Made by a program: the position numbers and the translations under genes. The notes under the pieces were generated by a model. The model was not told the DNA's origin. It saw only the letters and a list, made by a program, of their open reading frames with translations, and ran no database searches. This document shows positions 27,698 to 36,400 of a stretch of 64,000 nt of DNA, piece after piece (position 1 is the first letter of the stretch; every line of letters starts with the position of its first letter). The DNA lies in the NCBI GenBank assembly GCA_949710005.1, contig CATIXD010000003.1, positions 1-64,000 of the forward strand. The letters are read 5' to 3'. Origin of the DNA: Ricordea florida. Lineage: Eukaryota > Cnidaria > Anthozoa > Corallimorpharia > Ricordeidae.

Positions 27698-28084
27698 TCA
27701 TATCATTCCGATTTTAAGAGGTTGTGGGGGTTGTATGGGAATATTTTCAGGTGAAACATTATTTTCCTTCGGGGATTTATTATAATATCTCATAAACATA
27801 TCAAATGCTGTAAACCCTATTCCAACAATAGATAAAACAGTGGTAAAAGATAGCTCTGGAAGCCATGCTTTAGGTTCACTCTCTTGGTTTGAATTTTCTT
27901 CTTGTTCTTTTTCACGTTTCATTTCCCTAGCTAATGCTTCTCTAGCTTTTTTATTGCGTTCTGCTAGTTTCTTACCAGCCGCAACCTTTTTAGGATCTTT
28001 CTCTCTCATTTCATTACGTTTATTTTTAGGATCTTTATTTTCAGGTTCTGGATCCATTGTAATTTGTTCAACTTCTTCTGACAT
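27698..28084 (-). CDS. Basic single-pass membrane protein, 128 aa (E2)
   Basis: Homologue of E1 12979-13407. Lysine-rich arm (KKVAAGKKLAERNKKAREAL), one transmembrane segment (LSFTTVLSIVGIGFTAFDMF) and a short proline-rich tail ending KIGMI. The tail is shorter than in E1. Not duplicated here. Confidence 0.74.
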   Translation of the reverse strand: MSEEVEQITMDPEPENKDPKNKRNEMREKDPKKVAAGKKLAERNKKAREALAREMKREKEQEENSNQESEPKAWLPELSFTTVLSIVGIGFTAFDMFMRYYNKSPKENNVSPENIPIQPPQPLKIGMI

Positions 28085-28110
28085 TATTATTTTATTTCAC
28101 AAAGTAAAGA

Positions 28111-28119
28111 ATCTTTAGA
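28111..28119 (-). promoter_or_regulatory. TCTAAAGAT variant box
   Basis: 27 nt before 28084, same spacing as the TTTAAAGAT box of the E1 homologue, with one base changed. Confidence 0.4.
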
Positions 28120-28297
28120 CCCCTTTAGGGCCACTAATCAAATCAGTATCTGGATAAGTTTTTCTTGCATCCCTGCGTATTTGTTCTTTTAGCGTCTCAA
28201 TATCTTTTATAATTTCTTTAAATTTTTGGTTTTTTTGATCAATCATCCTTTTAACATCTGCAATAAGTTTTAAAGCTTTTTGATTTTCAATTTCCAT
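28115..28297 (-). CDS. Small coiled-coil protein, 60 aa (E2 only)
   Basis: Charged helical peptide (residues 5-45 look coiled coil, for example KALKLIADVKRMIDQKNQKF). It sits between the 172-aa and 128-aa genes, where E1 has only its duplicated fragment. No TTTAAAGAT box directly upstream, but a TATAATATAAAAG stretch precedes it. May be genuine; unknown function. Confidence 0.45.
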   Translation of the reverse strand: MEIENQKALKLIADVKRMIDQKNQKFKEIIKDIETLKEQIRRDARKTYPDTDLISGPKGV

Positions 28298-28345
28298 ATC
28301 TCTTTTATATTATACCAACATTATTTATTTTTGTATTCAGTTGTG

Positions 28346-28864
28346 TTAATTAGTATGTTCAGTAGCCTGCTCAGTTTTGCTGTAATCATCTATATTTTTA
28401 CTTGAAACTTCTTGTATTTTGCCTATTTTAATGTGCTTAGCAACCTGGAATAGCCCGCTAGCAAGTGCTGCCAATCTTCCTGCTTTCAATGCTAAGAGAC
28501 CTACAATGTTTGTCAGTTCGCGATTAACCAAATCATCATTCTTCAAATCTTTACAAAGAGCTTCTATATCATCCACGGGAACCATGTAAGAAATGACTTG
28601 AGAAACTAATTGAAGAGATGAATCTACCAATCCACCACTAATTTTCTTGCCCAATACTGCTTGATAACGATTATAATATTTTTCAATGTCTTTTACTGAT
28701 AATTTTTTTACATCACCCAGACTCATATCAACTCCCAAATATTCCTTTGTAGTTCCAAGAGCTGCGAGGATGGCTAGTGATTCTTGTTTTATTTCAACTT
28801 CATTATTATAATTATCTTTTACCTCAGTCTTTTCTTCTTCAATATAATCTTCAACTTCTGCCAT
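28346..28864 (-). CDS. Conserved element protein, 172 aa (E2)
   Basis: Homologue of E1 12186-12704 with the same length. Acidic start, helical body (VDSSLQLVSQVISYMVPVDD) and ALASGLFQVAKHIKI. Unlike E1, it is separated from the ATPase by 67 bp and has its own TTTAAAGGC box. Confidence 0.76.
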   Translation of the reverse strand: MAEVEDYIEEEKTEVKDNYNNEVEIKQESLAILAALGTTKEYLGVDMSLGDVKKLSVKDIEKYYNRYQAVLGKKISGGLVDSSLQLVSQVISYMVPVDDIEALCKDLKNDDLVNRELTNIVGLLALKAGRLAALASGLFQVAKHIKIGKIQEVSSKNIDDYSKTEQATEHTN

Positions 28865-28890
28865 TTTACAATTTTCTTACCTACAGTCAG

Positions 28891-28899
28891 GCCTTTAAA
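28891..28899 (-). promoter_or_regulatory. TTTAAAGGC box
   Basis: 26 nt before 28864. The E1 gene lacks it because ATPase and 172-aa frames overlap there. Confidence 0.4.
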
Positions 28900-28931
28900 T
28901 TTATAACTTCAGGCTGCTCCCTTTGGTCGAG

Positions 28932-29558
28932 TTACGCTCCGTTTGGAACTTCCAAATAGCAATTAAATGGGTGTCGTAAACATAAACAAAGCCTAGAATA
29001 TTTTTCATTTTTTAATAATTTCACAAACTTTTTACTAATTTCAGGTTCTAAATCGCCACCATAATCTTCGAAAAACATCTTCATACCTTTTTGCGATGGA
29101 TTATGGAAAGTAACAACGCAAGCAACATTTTCACGGAATGGTTTTGCTATCGACGTTAATTGCTGAGTTAGAACCCACATTGATAATCCATGATGTCTTC
29201 CAGAGAATGCTAAATCAATAAACTTGTTTGATCGTTTTTTCAAATCATTAGAAACAGCACAATCATCTAAAATTATTAATGTATTTGTTCCAGAGAATAA
29301 AGTTTGGCAATCAGTTAACAATTCATTAATCTCATCAACGTTACTAGAATCGGGTGATAATACATAGAAACGTTTATCTCCTCTAGCAAAATTATGATAG
29401 GTTTTATTTTTAGGATAAGTTGGGCATATTAAAACAATGTATTCAAAAACTTTTCGGAATGGACCTCGGAGTTGATCAATTATGTATTTTGTCTTTCCAC
29501 AATTTGTTGGGCCAGTTATAATACAATGGAATGGTAATTTTTCTCGTAATTCTTCCAT
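28932..29558 (-). CDS. A32/FtsK-HerA-type genome-packaging ATPase (E2)
   Basis: 208 residues. Walker A GPTNCGKT (16-23), Walker B LIILDDCA (about 94-101) and SGRHHGLSMWVLTQQ. It matches E1 up to CYLE[VI]P and then stops after NGA, because a GC-rich 30-40 nt segment (about 28915-28955, GCTCCCTTTGG and GCTCCGTTTGG words) replaces the E1 tail. The core ATPase fold is complete. Confidence 0.88.
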   Translation of the reverse strand: MEELREKLPFHCIITGPTNCGKTKYIIDQLRGPFRKVFEYIVLICPTYPKNKTYHNFARGDKRFYVLSPDSSNVDEINELLTDCQTLFSGTNTLIILDDCAVSNDLKKRSNKFIDLAFSGRHHGLSMWVLTQQLTSIAKPFRENVACVVTFHNPSQKGMKMFFEDYGGDLEPEISKKFVKLLKNEKYSRLCLCLRHPFNCYLEVPNGA

Positions 29559-29571
29559 CTTTTCTTTTTAA

Positions 29572-30813
29572 CTAATACATTATCGATCTTAAGTTTGAAT
29601 TCATAACTTCCATTAATGCATCGGCTACCACAAACATGTAACAAGTCATAATACCAGACCCACTAACTTTTCTCTTCATTTCAATTTTTACACCATCTTG
29701 TGCGTTATTTAAGGCCAGACCCCCTCCATGAATATCATTATCTGGGTGAGTTCTCAAATCTAACCACAGAGCAAACTTTTTACCATAAAAATCCTTTTCC
29801 TTTACCGACCATCGGGAGGAGCCGCTGAAACGTTTCTTTACCGACTCCCATAGGTCTGAAGGTGCCATTCCCTTAGAGTAGAAACGGTTTGGTACACCAT
29901 TAACATCGATATTGATTGAGGTGATACCTGGATTGAAAAAAAATTCAGAGTTACGTGCTCCTTCACCATATGGTAATGTAAACAAACATAATATCCCAGT
30001 AATTGACCTTCTAGGTAGATTAATATGCTGGTTTATAACGCTGTCTGTAGGCCTGGATATTATAAAAGTTTTGTGTAGAGTTACATTCTCATAAAAGAAC
30101 CCCTTTCCAACCTGATAAGCTGCTTGTGCCTCACGAGCTAAGTATTCGCTTGATATACAAGAATATTCCAACTCGAGGTTTGTTATTTTGTAAGTTGGGG
30201 TCTTGGTATTGTCAGAAAAAACAACAATATCGTTAACTGGAGCTAGTGTAATCTCAAAGATTATTTGATGATCTAATGCCTTTGGGTAGAAAACTCCATG
30301 ATCGTTGAGAATAGGATGGTTTAGTGGGATATGGTACTTGGTGTTGTGTACTACTGCAAGTGCTACTTCCTTTGCATCTGTGTCTACCTTATCACCTGCA
30401 TTTGTGCGGAGCTTCCTCATGTTTTCAGAAGAAATACCTTGTTTTAATCTATCCTCCCGTTCTTCCTCTGTTAAGAATAAGTCATGGTAGGTTTGAAATA
30501 GATCGTATCTTTGAGTATCCTGTAGTGTTTCACCCCCAAAAAGAACCTTGAGTCTGGATACAAGGTTACTACCTACATTATTCACTAGGGTGTTATCTTC
30601 ATGCCCTTCAACAGTCAAGTTAAATACTAGAGATACACTTCCCGGCACAATCACTAAATTTTCAGAAAGTTTAGGAATATTTATATATAGTGTTTCTCCC
30701 GGATTAGCTGATGATGGGTTTAGAGTAACTCTATGCAATGTTGATTCCGATTTCAAACCGAGTGGCTCTCTTGGAATTCTGTTTGGGTTAATTTTTTCAG
30801 ATACGTTTGTCAT
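29572..30813 (-). CDS. Probable major capsid protein (E2)
   Basis: 413 residues, most of them identical to E1 10285-11520, with differences concentrated near residues 320-350 (SVKKRFSGSSRWSVKEKDF has a small insertion). Beta-rich, no membrane helix, next to the ATPase, followed by a 13-nt gap. The capsid call rests on position, size and conservation; structure prediction would settle it. Confidence 0.63.
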   Translation of the reverse strand: MTNVSEKINPNRIPREPLGLKSESTLHRVTLNPSSANPGETLYINIPKLSENLVIVPGSVSLVFNLTVEGHEDNTLVNNVGSNLVSRLKVLFGGETLQDTQRYDLFQTYHDLFLTEEEREDRLKQGISSENMRKLRTNAGDKVDTDAKEVALAVVHNTKYHIPLNHPILNDHGVFYPKALDHQIIFEITLAPVNDIVVFSDNTKTPTYKITNLELEYSCISSEYLAREAQAAYQVGKGFFYENVTLHKTFIISRPTDSVINQHINLPRRSITGILCLFTLPYGEGARNSEFFFNPGITSINIDVNGVPNRFYSKGMAPSDLWESVKKRFSGSSRWSVKEKDFYGKKFALWLDLRTHPDNDIHGGGLALNNAQDGVKIEMKRKVSGSGIMTCYMFVVADALMEVMNSNLRSIMY

Positions 30814-30838
30814 ATTTATTTTAAGGAAGGGGTGAGTA

Positions 30839-30847
30839 ATCTTTAAA
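30839..30847 (-). promoter_or_regulatory. TTTAAAGAT box, capsid/integrase divergent promoter
   Basis: 25 nt before the capsid start 30813; touches the integrase ATG (30847) on the other strand. The E1 counterpart is 10250-10258. Confidence 0.55.
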
Positions 30848-31839
30848 TGAGTAACGAAAGAATATTATCAAAAATATATTATTCAACTGATGGTTATTGG
30901 AAAGGATATTCTGCGATTAATAAATTAGCTGAAAAGGCTAAAGTAAGCGAAGATGCGGCAAAAAGATGGCTTGAAAAACAGGCAATATGGCAAATATATC
31001 TACCAGCACCAAAATATATCCCTAGACCGCACTGGGTTGTGGATAAACCGAATCAGATTCACCAAGCGGATTTATTATTTTTACCGCATGATAGAGTTGG
31101 AAGAAAAACATATCGATATGCATTGGTTGTGATTGATGTTGCCTCAAGATACAAAGATGCTGAACCATTAACCTCAAAAGAAAGCCGAGAAATTTCAAAT
31201 GCTTTTGAAAAAATATATTCCAGGAAGTTAAAATATCCTAAAACATTAATGATTGACCCCGGAAGAGAATTTATGGGTGAGGTTACAAAACTTATGAATT
31301 ATCATAATGTAAACATTCAAAGAAGTGAAGCTGGAAATCATAGAGCCCAATCATTTGTAGAAAACGCAAACAGAATATTAGGTGAAAGATTATTTAGTCA
31401 TCAATATGCACAAGAAATGGTTAGTAATGAAAGGTCTAGAGTATGGGTTAAACGATTACCAGATATTTTGAAAACTTTGAATAATACGCCAACAAGAATA
31501 ACTAGTAAAGAGCCCGATAAAGCTATAAAAATGAAAGAGGTAGATATTAATCCTAAAAATTATCAACGAGTTGTCGGCCTTGATGAGGTTAGATTGCCTC
31601 CTGTTGTTAAAGTTAGATATCTATTATCTCCTGGCGAACTTGAAGGTGGTGAAAAAAGACGGGCTACTGATCCTATTTGGAGTATCAAAGTTTATTATAT
31701 TTCTAGAAGTGTGATTTCTCCTAATCAGCCGGTTTTATATTATTTGATAGATGGCCCAAGACGAGGCTTTGTAAGAGAAGAATTACAGGTTATTCCTTAT
31801 AATACTGAGTTGCCTCCTAATTATGTTTTAGAAAGATGA
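30847..31839 (+). CDS. int: rve-family DDE integrase (E2)
   Basis: 330 residues. Catalytic D75 (HQADLLFL), D137 (LMIDPGREF) and E172 (FVENANR), same spacing as E1. The N-terminal helical domain and basic C-terminus are conserved. The frame is open to a stop that overlaps the polymerase 3' end by 23 nt on the opposite strand. With intact TIRs this would be expected to integrate linear element DNA. Confidence 0.93.
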   Translation: MSNERILSKIYYSTDGYWKGYSAINKLAEKAKVSEDAAKRWLEKQAIWQIYLPAPKYIPRPHWVVDKPNQIHQADLLFLPHDRVGRKTYRYALVVIDVASRYKDAEPLTSKESREISNAFEKIYSRKLKYPKTLMIDPGREFMGEVTKLMNYHNVNIQRSEAGNHRAQSFVENANRILGERLFSHQYAQEMVSNERSRVWVKRLPDILKTLNNTPTRITSKEPDKAIKMKEVDINPKNYQRVVGLDEVRLPPVVKVRYLLSPGELEGGEKRRATDPIWSIKVYYISRSVISPNQPVLYYLIDGPRRGFVREELQVIPYNTELPPNYVLER

Positions 31840-34800
31840 TATTCATATTATCATCTAATTCTTTTTTGGAAAGATAATGCCCATATGGAAGAGTATTTAT
31901 CCCATCTTCTAAAATATCCCTTTTATCATCATCTGCAGATAATGCTTTTTTATTAACAGTTTTTGTGTAAAGATTATGTAGATCTGATCCAATTAAATTT
32001 TGTAATCTCATTTGTGGTTTTCCAGTGTCCAAACAATCTTTAAAGTCATTATGTTTTATGTTATTCTTAACAACTGTTTTCTTTGTTCCTTTATTCTTTT
32101 TTATCTCCTTACCATTATCCATTTTTAAACTATATTGTTTAGCTCCTAGGCCTACAAACTCTGTAGGTATCATTCCGCCAAACTCATCTTTGAACATTCC
32201 AATTACTTTTTTGTTTACACCGGTCTCGATTCTAGATGGGTGGTCTTTAGGGTAATTACTGGTGTCAAACTTTTCTCTAACATCTGAACTTATATCTTTG
32301 TAGAAATCTGGAGTTTCTATTTCATATACAAGACTGTCAGTATCAGTCATAAGTAATTTAGCCTTATCTCCATATTTCTTTTTAATATAATTATAATGAA
32401 AATCATACATTATTTGTTTACTTCGATCTAGAATGCAAAACCCCACATAAATTGGTTTATTAAAATTTATTTTTATTTTCTTCATATTTACAGCAACTAG
32501 ATCTTCAGAAAATATAGTAAAATAATCAAAGTTTGGTTTTTTTATTAATTTTTCAGCTGCTTTTTTATTATTAACTAATCTAACATCTATCCTTTTTCTC
32601 ATATTTTCCATTGTTTTACCAAATACGGAATTATTCATTAATTTGAAGAAATCTTTTTCAAAATCATTCTTTGCTTGAGATCTTAGTTTAGTATTCAAAT
32701 CAATGTATGGCTTTAACCATTCAGACTCATTGAATTTAATGCCTTTATGAATTTTTGTTATTTCTAATCCCATTTTTTCATAAAATTTTAAAGTCTCATG
32801 ATAGACAACATACCTCTTCTTATCAAATAGGTTTGGTATTAATTTCTGAACTTTATTAACAGTAAGTTTATCTGGGGCTAAAGGAAGATCTTTATCTTTA
32901 TCATGAAGATTTTTTGAGTATTTCAAATCAACCATAACTATACAGGGTATATCTCTCCAATTTTTAATCTCCTCTTTAGTCATCCATTCAAATCCATGCT
33001 TGGGCAGATTTCCACTCATTCCTGCTCCATATAAATTATTTGCATCAAGATATATAATATAACTTTTCTTTATATTTTCTACAAAGTCTACCATATATGG
33101 ATTGTTAGCTTTAGCATATCTTTTTGATATTTGAGCTACACCGCCTCTAATACCTCTTTCAATCATAAGTAACATATTGACATCAGTAAAAAGCTCCAAT
33201 TTAACTTTAGTTAATTTTAACATTGCATCCCAAGATAGCCCCGGCGATGTAAAATAGTGAGCTGGATCTAAACCATAATTATTTTGACAAACATCTCTAA
33301 AGTTCTCAAATACATCTGCTAAAAGTAAAACATCCGTCTTGAGATATAAATCATGATATTCCCGCATTGATTTCATATCAAAAGCCTCAAATATTTTTTC
33401 AGCGTGTTGGTAATCATCATCACTTATATCTTCATCATTTAATTTTGAATGAAATGCCTTCTTTGGCGGTAGTTTTGTTTCATTTAGTTTATTAATGTCA
33501 GTAAAATCATCATAATTAAACACTCCTTTTCTCATCACTAAATATGTTTTATCGTCAAATTCCTTTTTTGTTTCGGTTAGTTTATCATCTTTTGGAGAAA
33601 GGCATCTTTTTTCAGCTAACATACAATTCTCACATTTTCCACATCTACCAATACTTTTATGCTCAATATCTTTTCCATCTTCAATGTATCTTTTCATACA
33701 ATCTGGTGGTTTGCATGTCTTACACTTTCCACATTTGGTGAGATTATCAACTAAACCACTAAGTCCGCTCAACATAAATTTATAAGAATCAATGAATCTT
33801 ATCATTCTATTAATAGGTTTACCTTCATCATCATGACCAATTAAAATTTTCTTTGAGAAACTAATATACTTTTCATTAGTATTAGCTATGCAGGTTATTT
33901 CACCTTTTGTTTTAGCAAGATTCTTAATAAATAAATGAGAATCATATCCTGACATATTATGTGCTATTACTGGGATGAAGTTAGGAATAACATATTTTAT
34001 ATTACACTTATTATGAGCAGCTCCTCTATATTTTCCTGTAAGATGACAATGATCTATTACTTTTTTATAATCTCTATTTTTAGTTTCTGTAAATTTTTCA
34101 TCGCATATATGACAATGAGTTGCATTTTCATGTTCTTTTTTAATTGTTTTTGGCGCTTTATTCATATCATAAAATCTAAACTTTTCTTTTCTTTCTTCTA
34201 TTATTTTATAAATTTTTCTAATATCTCTTTCTAAATATTCTACAAATATCTGTGCAACATCTTCATCATCTGATTTTGCGGTATATTGCACAATTTGTTT
34301 AAAATCATCTGGTAATATACTATCATCAAAACACTTTATATAATAACAGAATCCGGATGCTTTATGCATTTGATATTTTTTAGTAAAACTTTTAATTTCA
34401 TTTGGAGAACATGTATATATCGGTATTAAATGACTCTCAAAGTCTACATAAATAACAAATGCCGCTCGCATTTTATTTTTATAATTTTTAAATTGAATAA
34501 ATTTTGGACTTCCATCTTTATTCTTTACCATATTGATTATAACTTCTCCATTTGAATCGCAGTATATTTTATGTTCATCTAAATATTCTTTTTTATAGAA
34601 TGAGTTAAAACATCTAAGGCAAAAATATTTTTTGTTTTTATTTTTATCAATTTCAGAGGATAAAAGCCTACTAATATCGGCTACCAAACAATAATGGCTT
34701 TTTTCACCATTAGATATTAAAATTAATGTTATAATTTTACATCCGCATATCTTACATTCTTCTTTGTTACAATCACATTTTTTACAACCACATTTCTCAC

Positions 34801-36400
34801 ATTCTTGTTTTATACATTCTTCTTTCTTACATTCTTGTTTTATACATTCTTTTTTCCTACATCCACAATTATTACATTCTTCTTTTTTCTTACAATCACA
34901 CTTATCGCTTATTCTTAGAGGATATATTTTATTATCTTCATATCCCAACACATTAATAACATATGGATTTTGTTTTTCAAACCTATCAATTTGTTTTAAT
35001 GGAGTAGGAAAGTCTATTCCTTTCCAATTTAACTTTTTAGAATTTTCCCTCAATTCATCATTTACTCTCTCTCTATGATTTTTTCTAGGAAACGCTCCTT
35101 CTGTTATTGCATACTTAAAACATTCACCATCTTTAAAATTCTTAGGGTTAATAATGGCTTTTTTTGATTCTAATCTTGCGGGTAATGGAAAATATGAACT
35201 TCCAGAAATAGTTTCGTAGGGAACTAAACCAATATCAAAACGCACTACAGTTTCAAATTCAAAAGTGCCCGAGGGATTATTATTTATAAATTTTTCAATC
35301 TCATTAAGTATGTTTTTAATCATTTCATCATATAATTCTGATAAATTAGTTGCTTCAGTAATTATTTTTGGTAAAGAATGAAAGAATTTTTCAGTTTCTT
35401 CTTTAATTTCTTTTTTAAGTAGATACTTTTTAAAAAACTTACATGTTAATATAAATTTACCTTTTATTGGTTTCTTTTCCTTATTAATTCGATCTATAAC
35501 TTTTTGTTTTATTTTTTTCATAAATTCTTCAGGTTCATATCCTTTCTTTCCATCTATCCTTGAAGTTTTCAAATATCCTTTTAATGCTTTTTTTTGTTCA
35601 TTAAATTCGAACTCTTCCTCATTTTCTTGTTCATCTTCAGATATTTTTACATTTCTTTTTTTAGACCTATCCCCCTCCTTCTTATAATCTCTAACATTTT
35701 CTGTAGTATCCACCAAAGATTGTGGTTGATATTTTTTCTTTTTTCTTGGCGGCGGAATGGGTCTTTCAGGTTGTTTTTTATTATTTATAAGATTTTTAAG
35801 ACCGTCTCCTGTAGATTTAACTTTATCAACCACTTTCGATATTTGTTTTTTTATCCAATTAAAAGTTTTGTCTTTTGTTTTTGTTTCCTTAATTTTTTTC
35901 ATTAAACTCTTTGCTTCATTCATAAAACTAGATACAATATTTTTTCTTGGGGCAGGTATGATGTCTTGAGTTTGAGTTTTATTTTTTCTCATAGCGGTTA
36001 TGGCGGCTTGTTTAGGCGGCGGAGGGCGAGGGGGTTTAATTTTTATTGTTGGGGGCGGAGAACCTGGAGGTGTTTTTACCCAAGATCGATCTGGTGAACC
36101 TGGTGGGGGCGTTTCTGGGTTAAATCTTTGTGACGAACCTGGTATTGGTGGAGGTGTAACACGAGGAATTGGAAGAGGCGGCCGCGGTTGGTTTTTTCTT
36201 CTCTTTGGTGTATTATCTATCACTGCAAAAATTTCTCGTTTATTATCAACGATTTGTTTTACATTCATAATTATTTCAGGCGTATTACTCAATGCTTGAA
36301 TTTTATCTTCTTTAATAGTTATTTTAGATCTATCTTTAATTTCATACCATGAAAGTAGAGAGCTTAATTGTTTTGTATTCAAATTATTTAATTGATCCAT
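31817..36400 (-). CDS. polB: Type-B DNA polymerase of E2, 1527 aa, intact
   Basis: Uninterrupted protein-primed-type family B polymerase. Order: short SAP-like start shared with the zinc-array protein (MDQLNN), proline-rich linker (~68-145), lysine-rich region, a Cys/His peptidase-like stretch (DGECFKYAI ~423, HYCLV ~573), Cys-rich insertion (~498-553), zinc finger, exonuclease motif I VDFESHL (~650), an endonuclease-VII/HNH-like unit with CHIC, DHCHLTGKYRGAAH and CN (~758-794), motif II HNMSGYDSHLF (~812), a four-Cys pair cluster (~887-925), motif III LKTDVLLLADVF (~1019), motif A LDANNLYG (~1117), motif B NNSVFGK (~1254), motif C DTDSLVYEI (~1348). It is clearly a different polymerase lineage from E1, which lacks the HNH-like unit. 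Confidence 0.93.
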   Translation of the reverse strand: MDQLNNLNTKQLSSLLSWYEIKDRSKITIKEDKIQALSNTPEIIMNVKQIVDNKREIFAVIDNTPKRRKNQPRPPLPIPRVTPPPIPGSSQRFNPETPPPGSPDRSWVKTPPGSPPPTIKIKPPRPPPPKQAAITAMRKNKTQTQDIIPAPRKNIVSSFMNEAKSLMKKIKETKTKDKTFNWIKKQISKVVDKVKSTGDGLKNLINNKKQPERPIPPPRKKKKYQPQSLVDTTENVRDYKKEGDRSKKRNVKISEDEQENEEEFEFNEQKKALKGYLKTSRIDGKKGYEPEEFMKKIKQKVIDRINKEKKPIKGKFILTCKFFKKYLLKKEIKEETEKFFHSLPKIITEATNLSELYDEMIKNILNEIEKFINNNPSGTFEFETVVRFDIGLVPYETISGSSYFPLPARLESKKAIINPKNFKDGECFKYAITEGAFPRKNHRERVNDELRENSKKLNWKGIDFPTPLKQIDRFEKQNPYVINVLGYEDNKIYPLRISDKCDCKKKEECNNCGCRKKECIKQECKKEECIKQECEKCGCKKCDCNKEECKICGCKIITLILISNGEKSHYCLVADISRLLSSEIDKNKNKKYFCLRCFNSFYKKEYLDEHKIYCDSNGEVIINMVKNKDGSPKFIQFKNYKNKMRAAFVIYVDFESHLIPIYTCSPNEIKSFTKKYQMHKASGFCYYIKCFDDSILPDDFKQIVQYTAKSDDEDVAQIFVEYLERDIRKIYKIIEERKEKFRFYDMNKAPKTIKKEHENATHCHICDEKFTETKNRDYKKVIDHCHLTGKYRGAAHNKCNIKYVIPNFIPVIAHNMSGYDSHLFIKNLAKTKGEITCIANTNEKYISFSKKILIGHDDEGKPINRMIRFIDSYKFMLSGLSGLVDNLTKCGKCKTCKPPDCMKRYIEDGKDIEHKSIGRCGKCENCMLAEKRCLSPKDDKLTETKKEFDDKTYLVMRKGVFNYDDFTDINKLNETKLPPKKAFHSKLNDEDISDDDYQHAEKIFEAFDMKSMREYHDLYLKTDVLLLADVFENFRDVCQNNYGLDPAHYFTSPGLSWDAMLKLTKVKLELFTDVNMLLMIERGIRGGVAQISKRYAKANNPYMVDFVENIKKSYIIYLDANNLYGAGMSGNLPKHGFEWMTKEEIKNWRDIPCIVMVDLKYSKNLHDKDKDLPLAPDKLTVNKVQKLIPNLFDKKRYVVYHETLKFYEKMGLEITKIHKGIKFNESEWLKPYIDLNTKLRSQAKNDFEKDFFKLMNNSVFGKTMENMRKRIDVRLVNNKKAAEKLIKKPNFDYFTIFSEDLVAVNMKKIKINFNKPIYVGFCILDRSKQIMYDFHYNYIKKKYGDKAKLLMTDTDSLVYEIETPDFYKDISSDVREKFDTSNYPKDHPSRIETGVNKKVIGMFKDEFGGMIPTEFVGLGAKQYSLKMDNGKEIKKNKGTKKTVVKNNIKHNDFKDCLDTGKPQMRLQNLIGSDLHNLYTKTVNKKALSADDDKRDILEDGINTLPYGHYLSKKELDDNMNIIFLKHN
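34738..34910 (-). repeat. Cys/Lys/Glu-rich coding repeat in E2 polymerase
   Basis: Imperfect short repeats encoding KECIKQECKKEE-type and CGCKKCDC-type units, about 55 residues with some 18 cysteines. It sits in the peptidase-like domain and looks like a recent expansion of a metal-binding loop. E1 has nothing comparable. Confidence 0.75.

Noticed and set aside
33544..36299. Plus-strand frames of 65-104 residues inside the E2 polymerase
   Set aside because: Antisense shadows rich in Phe/Leu from a Lys/Glu-rich gene.
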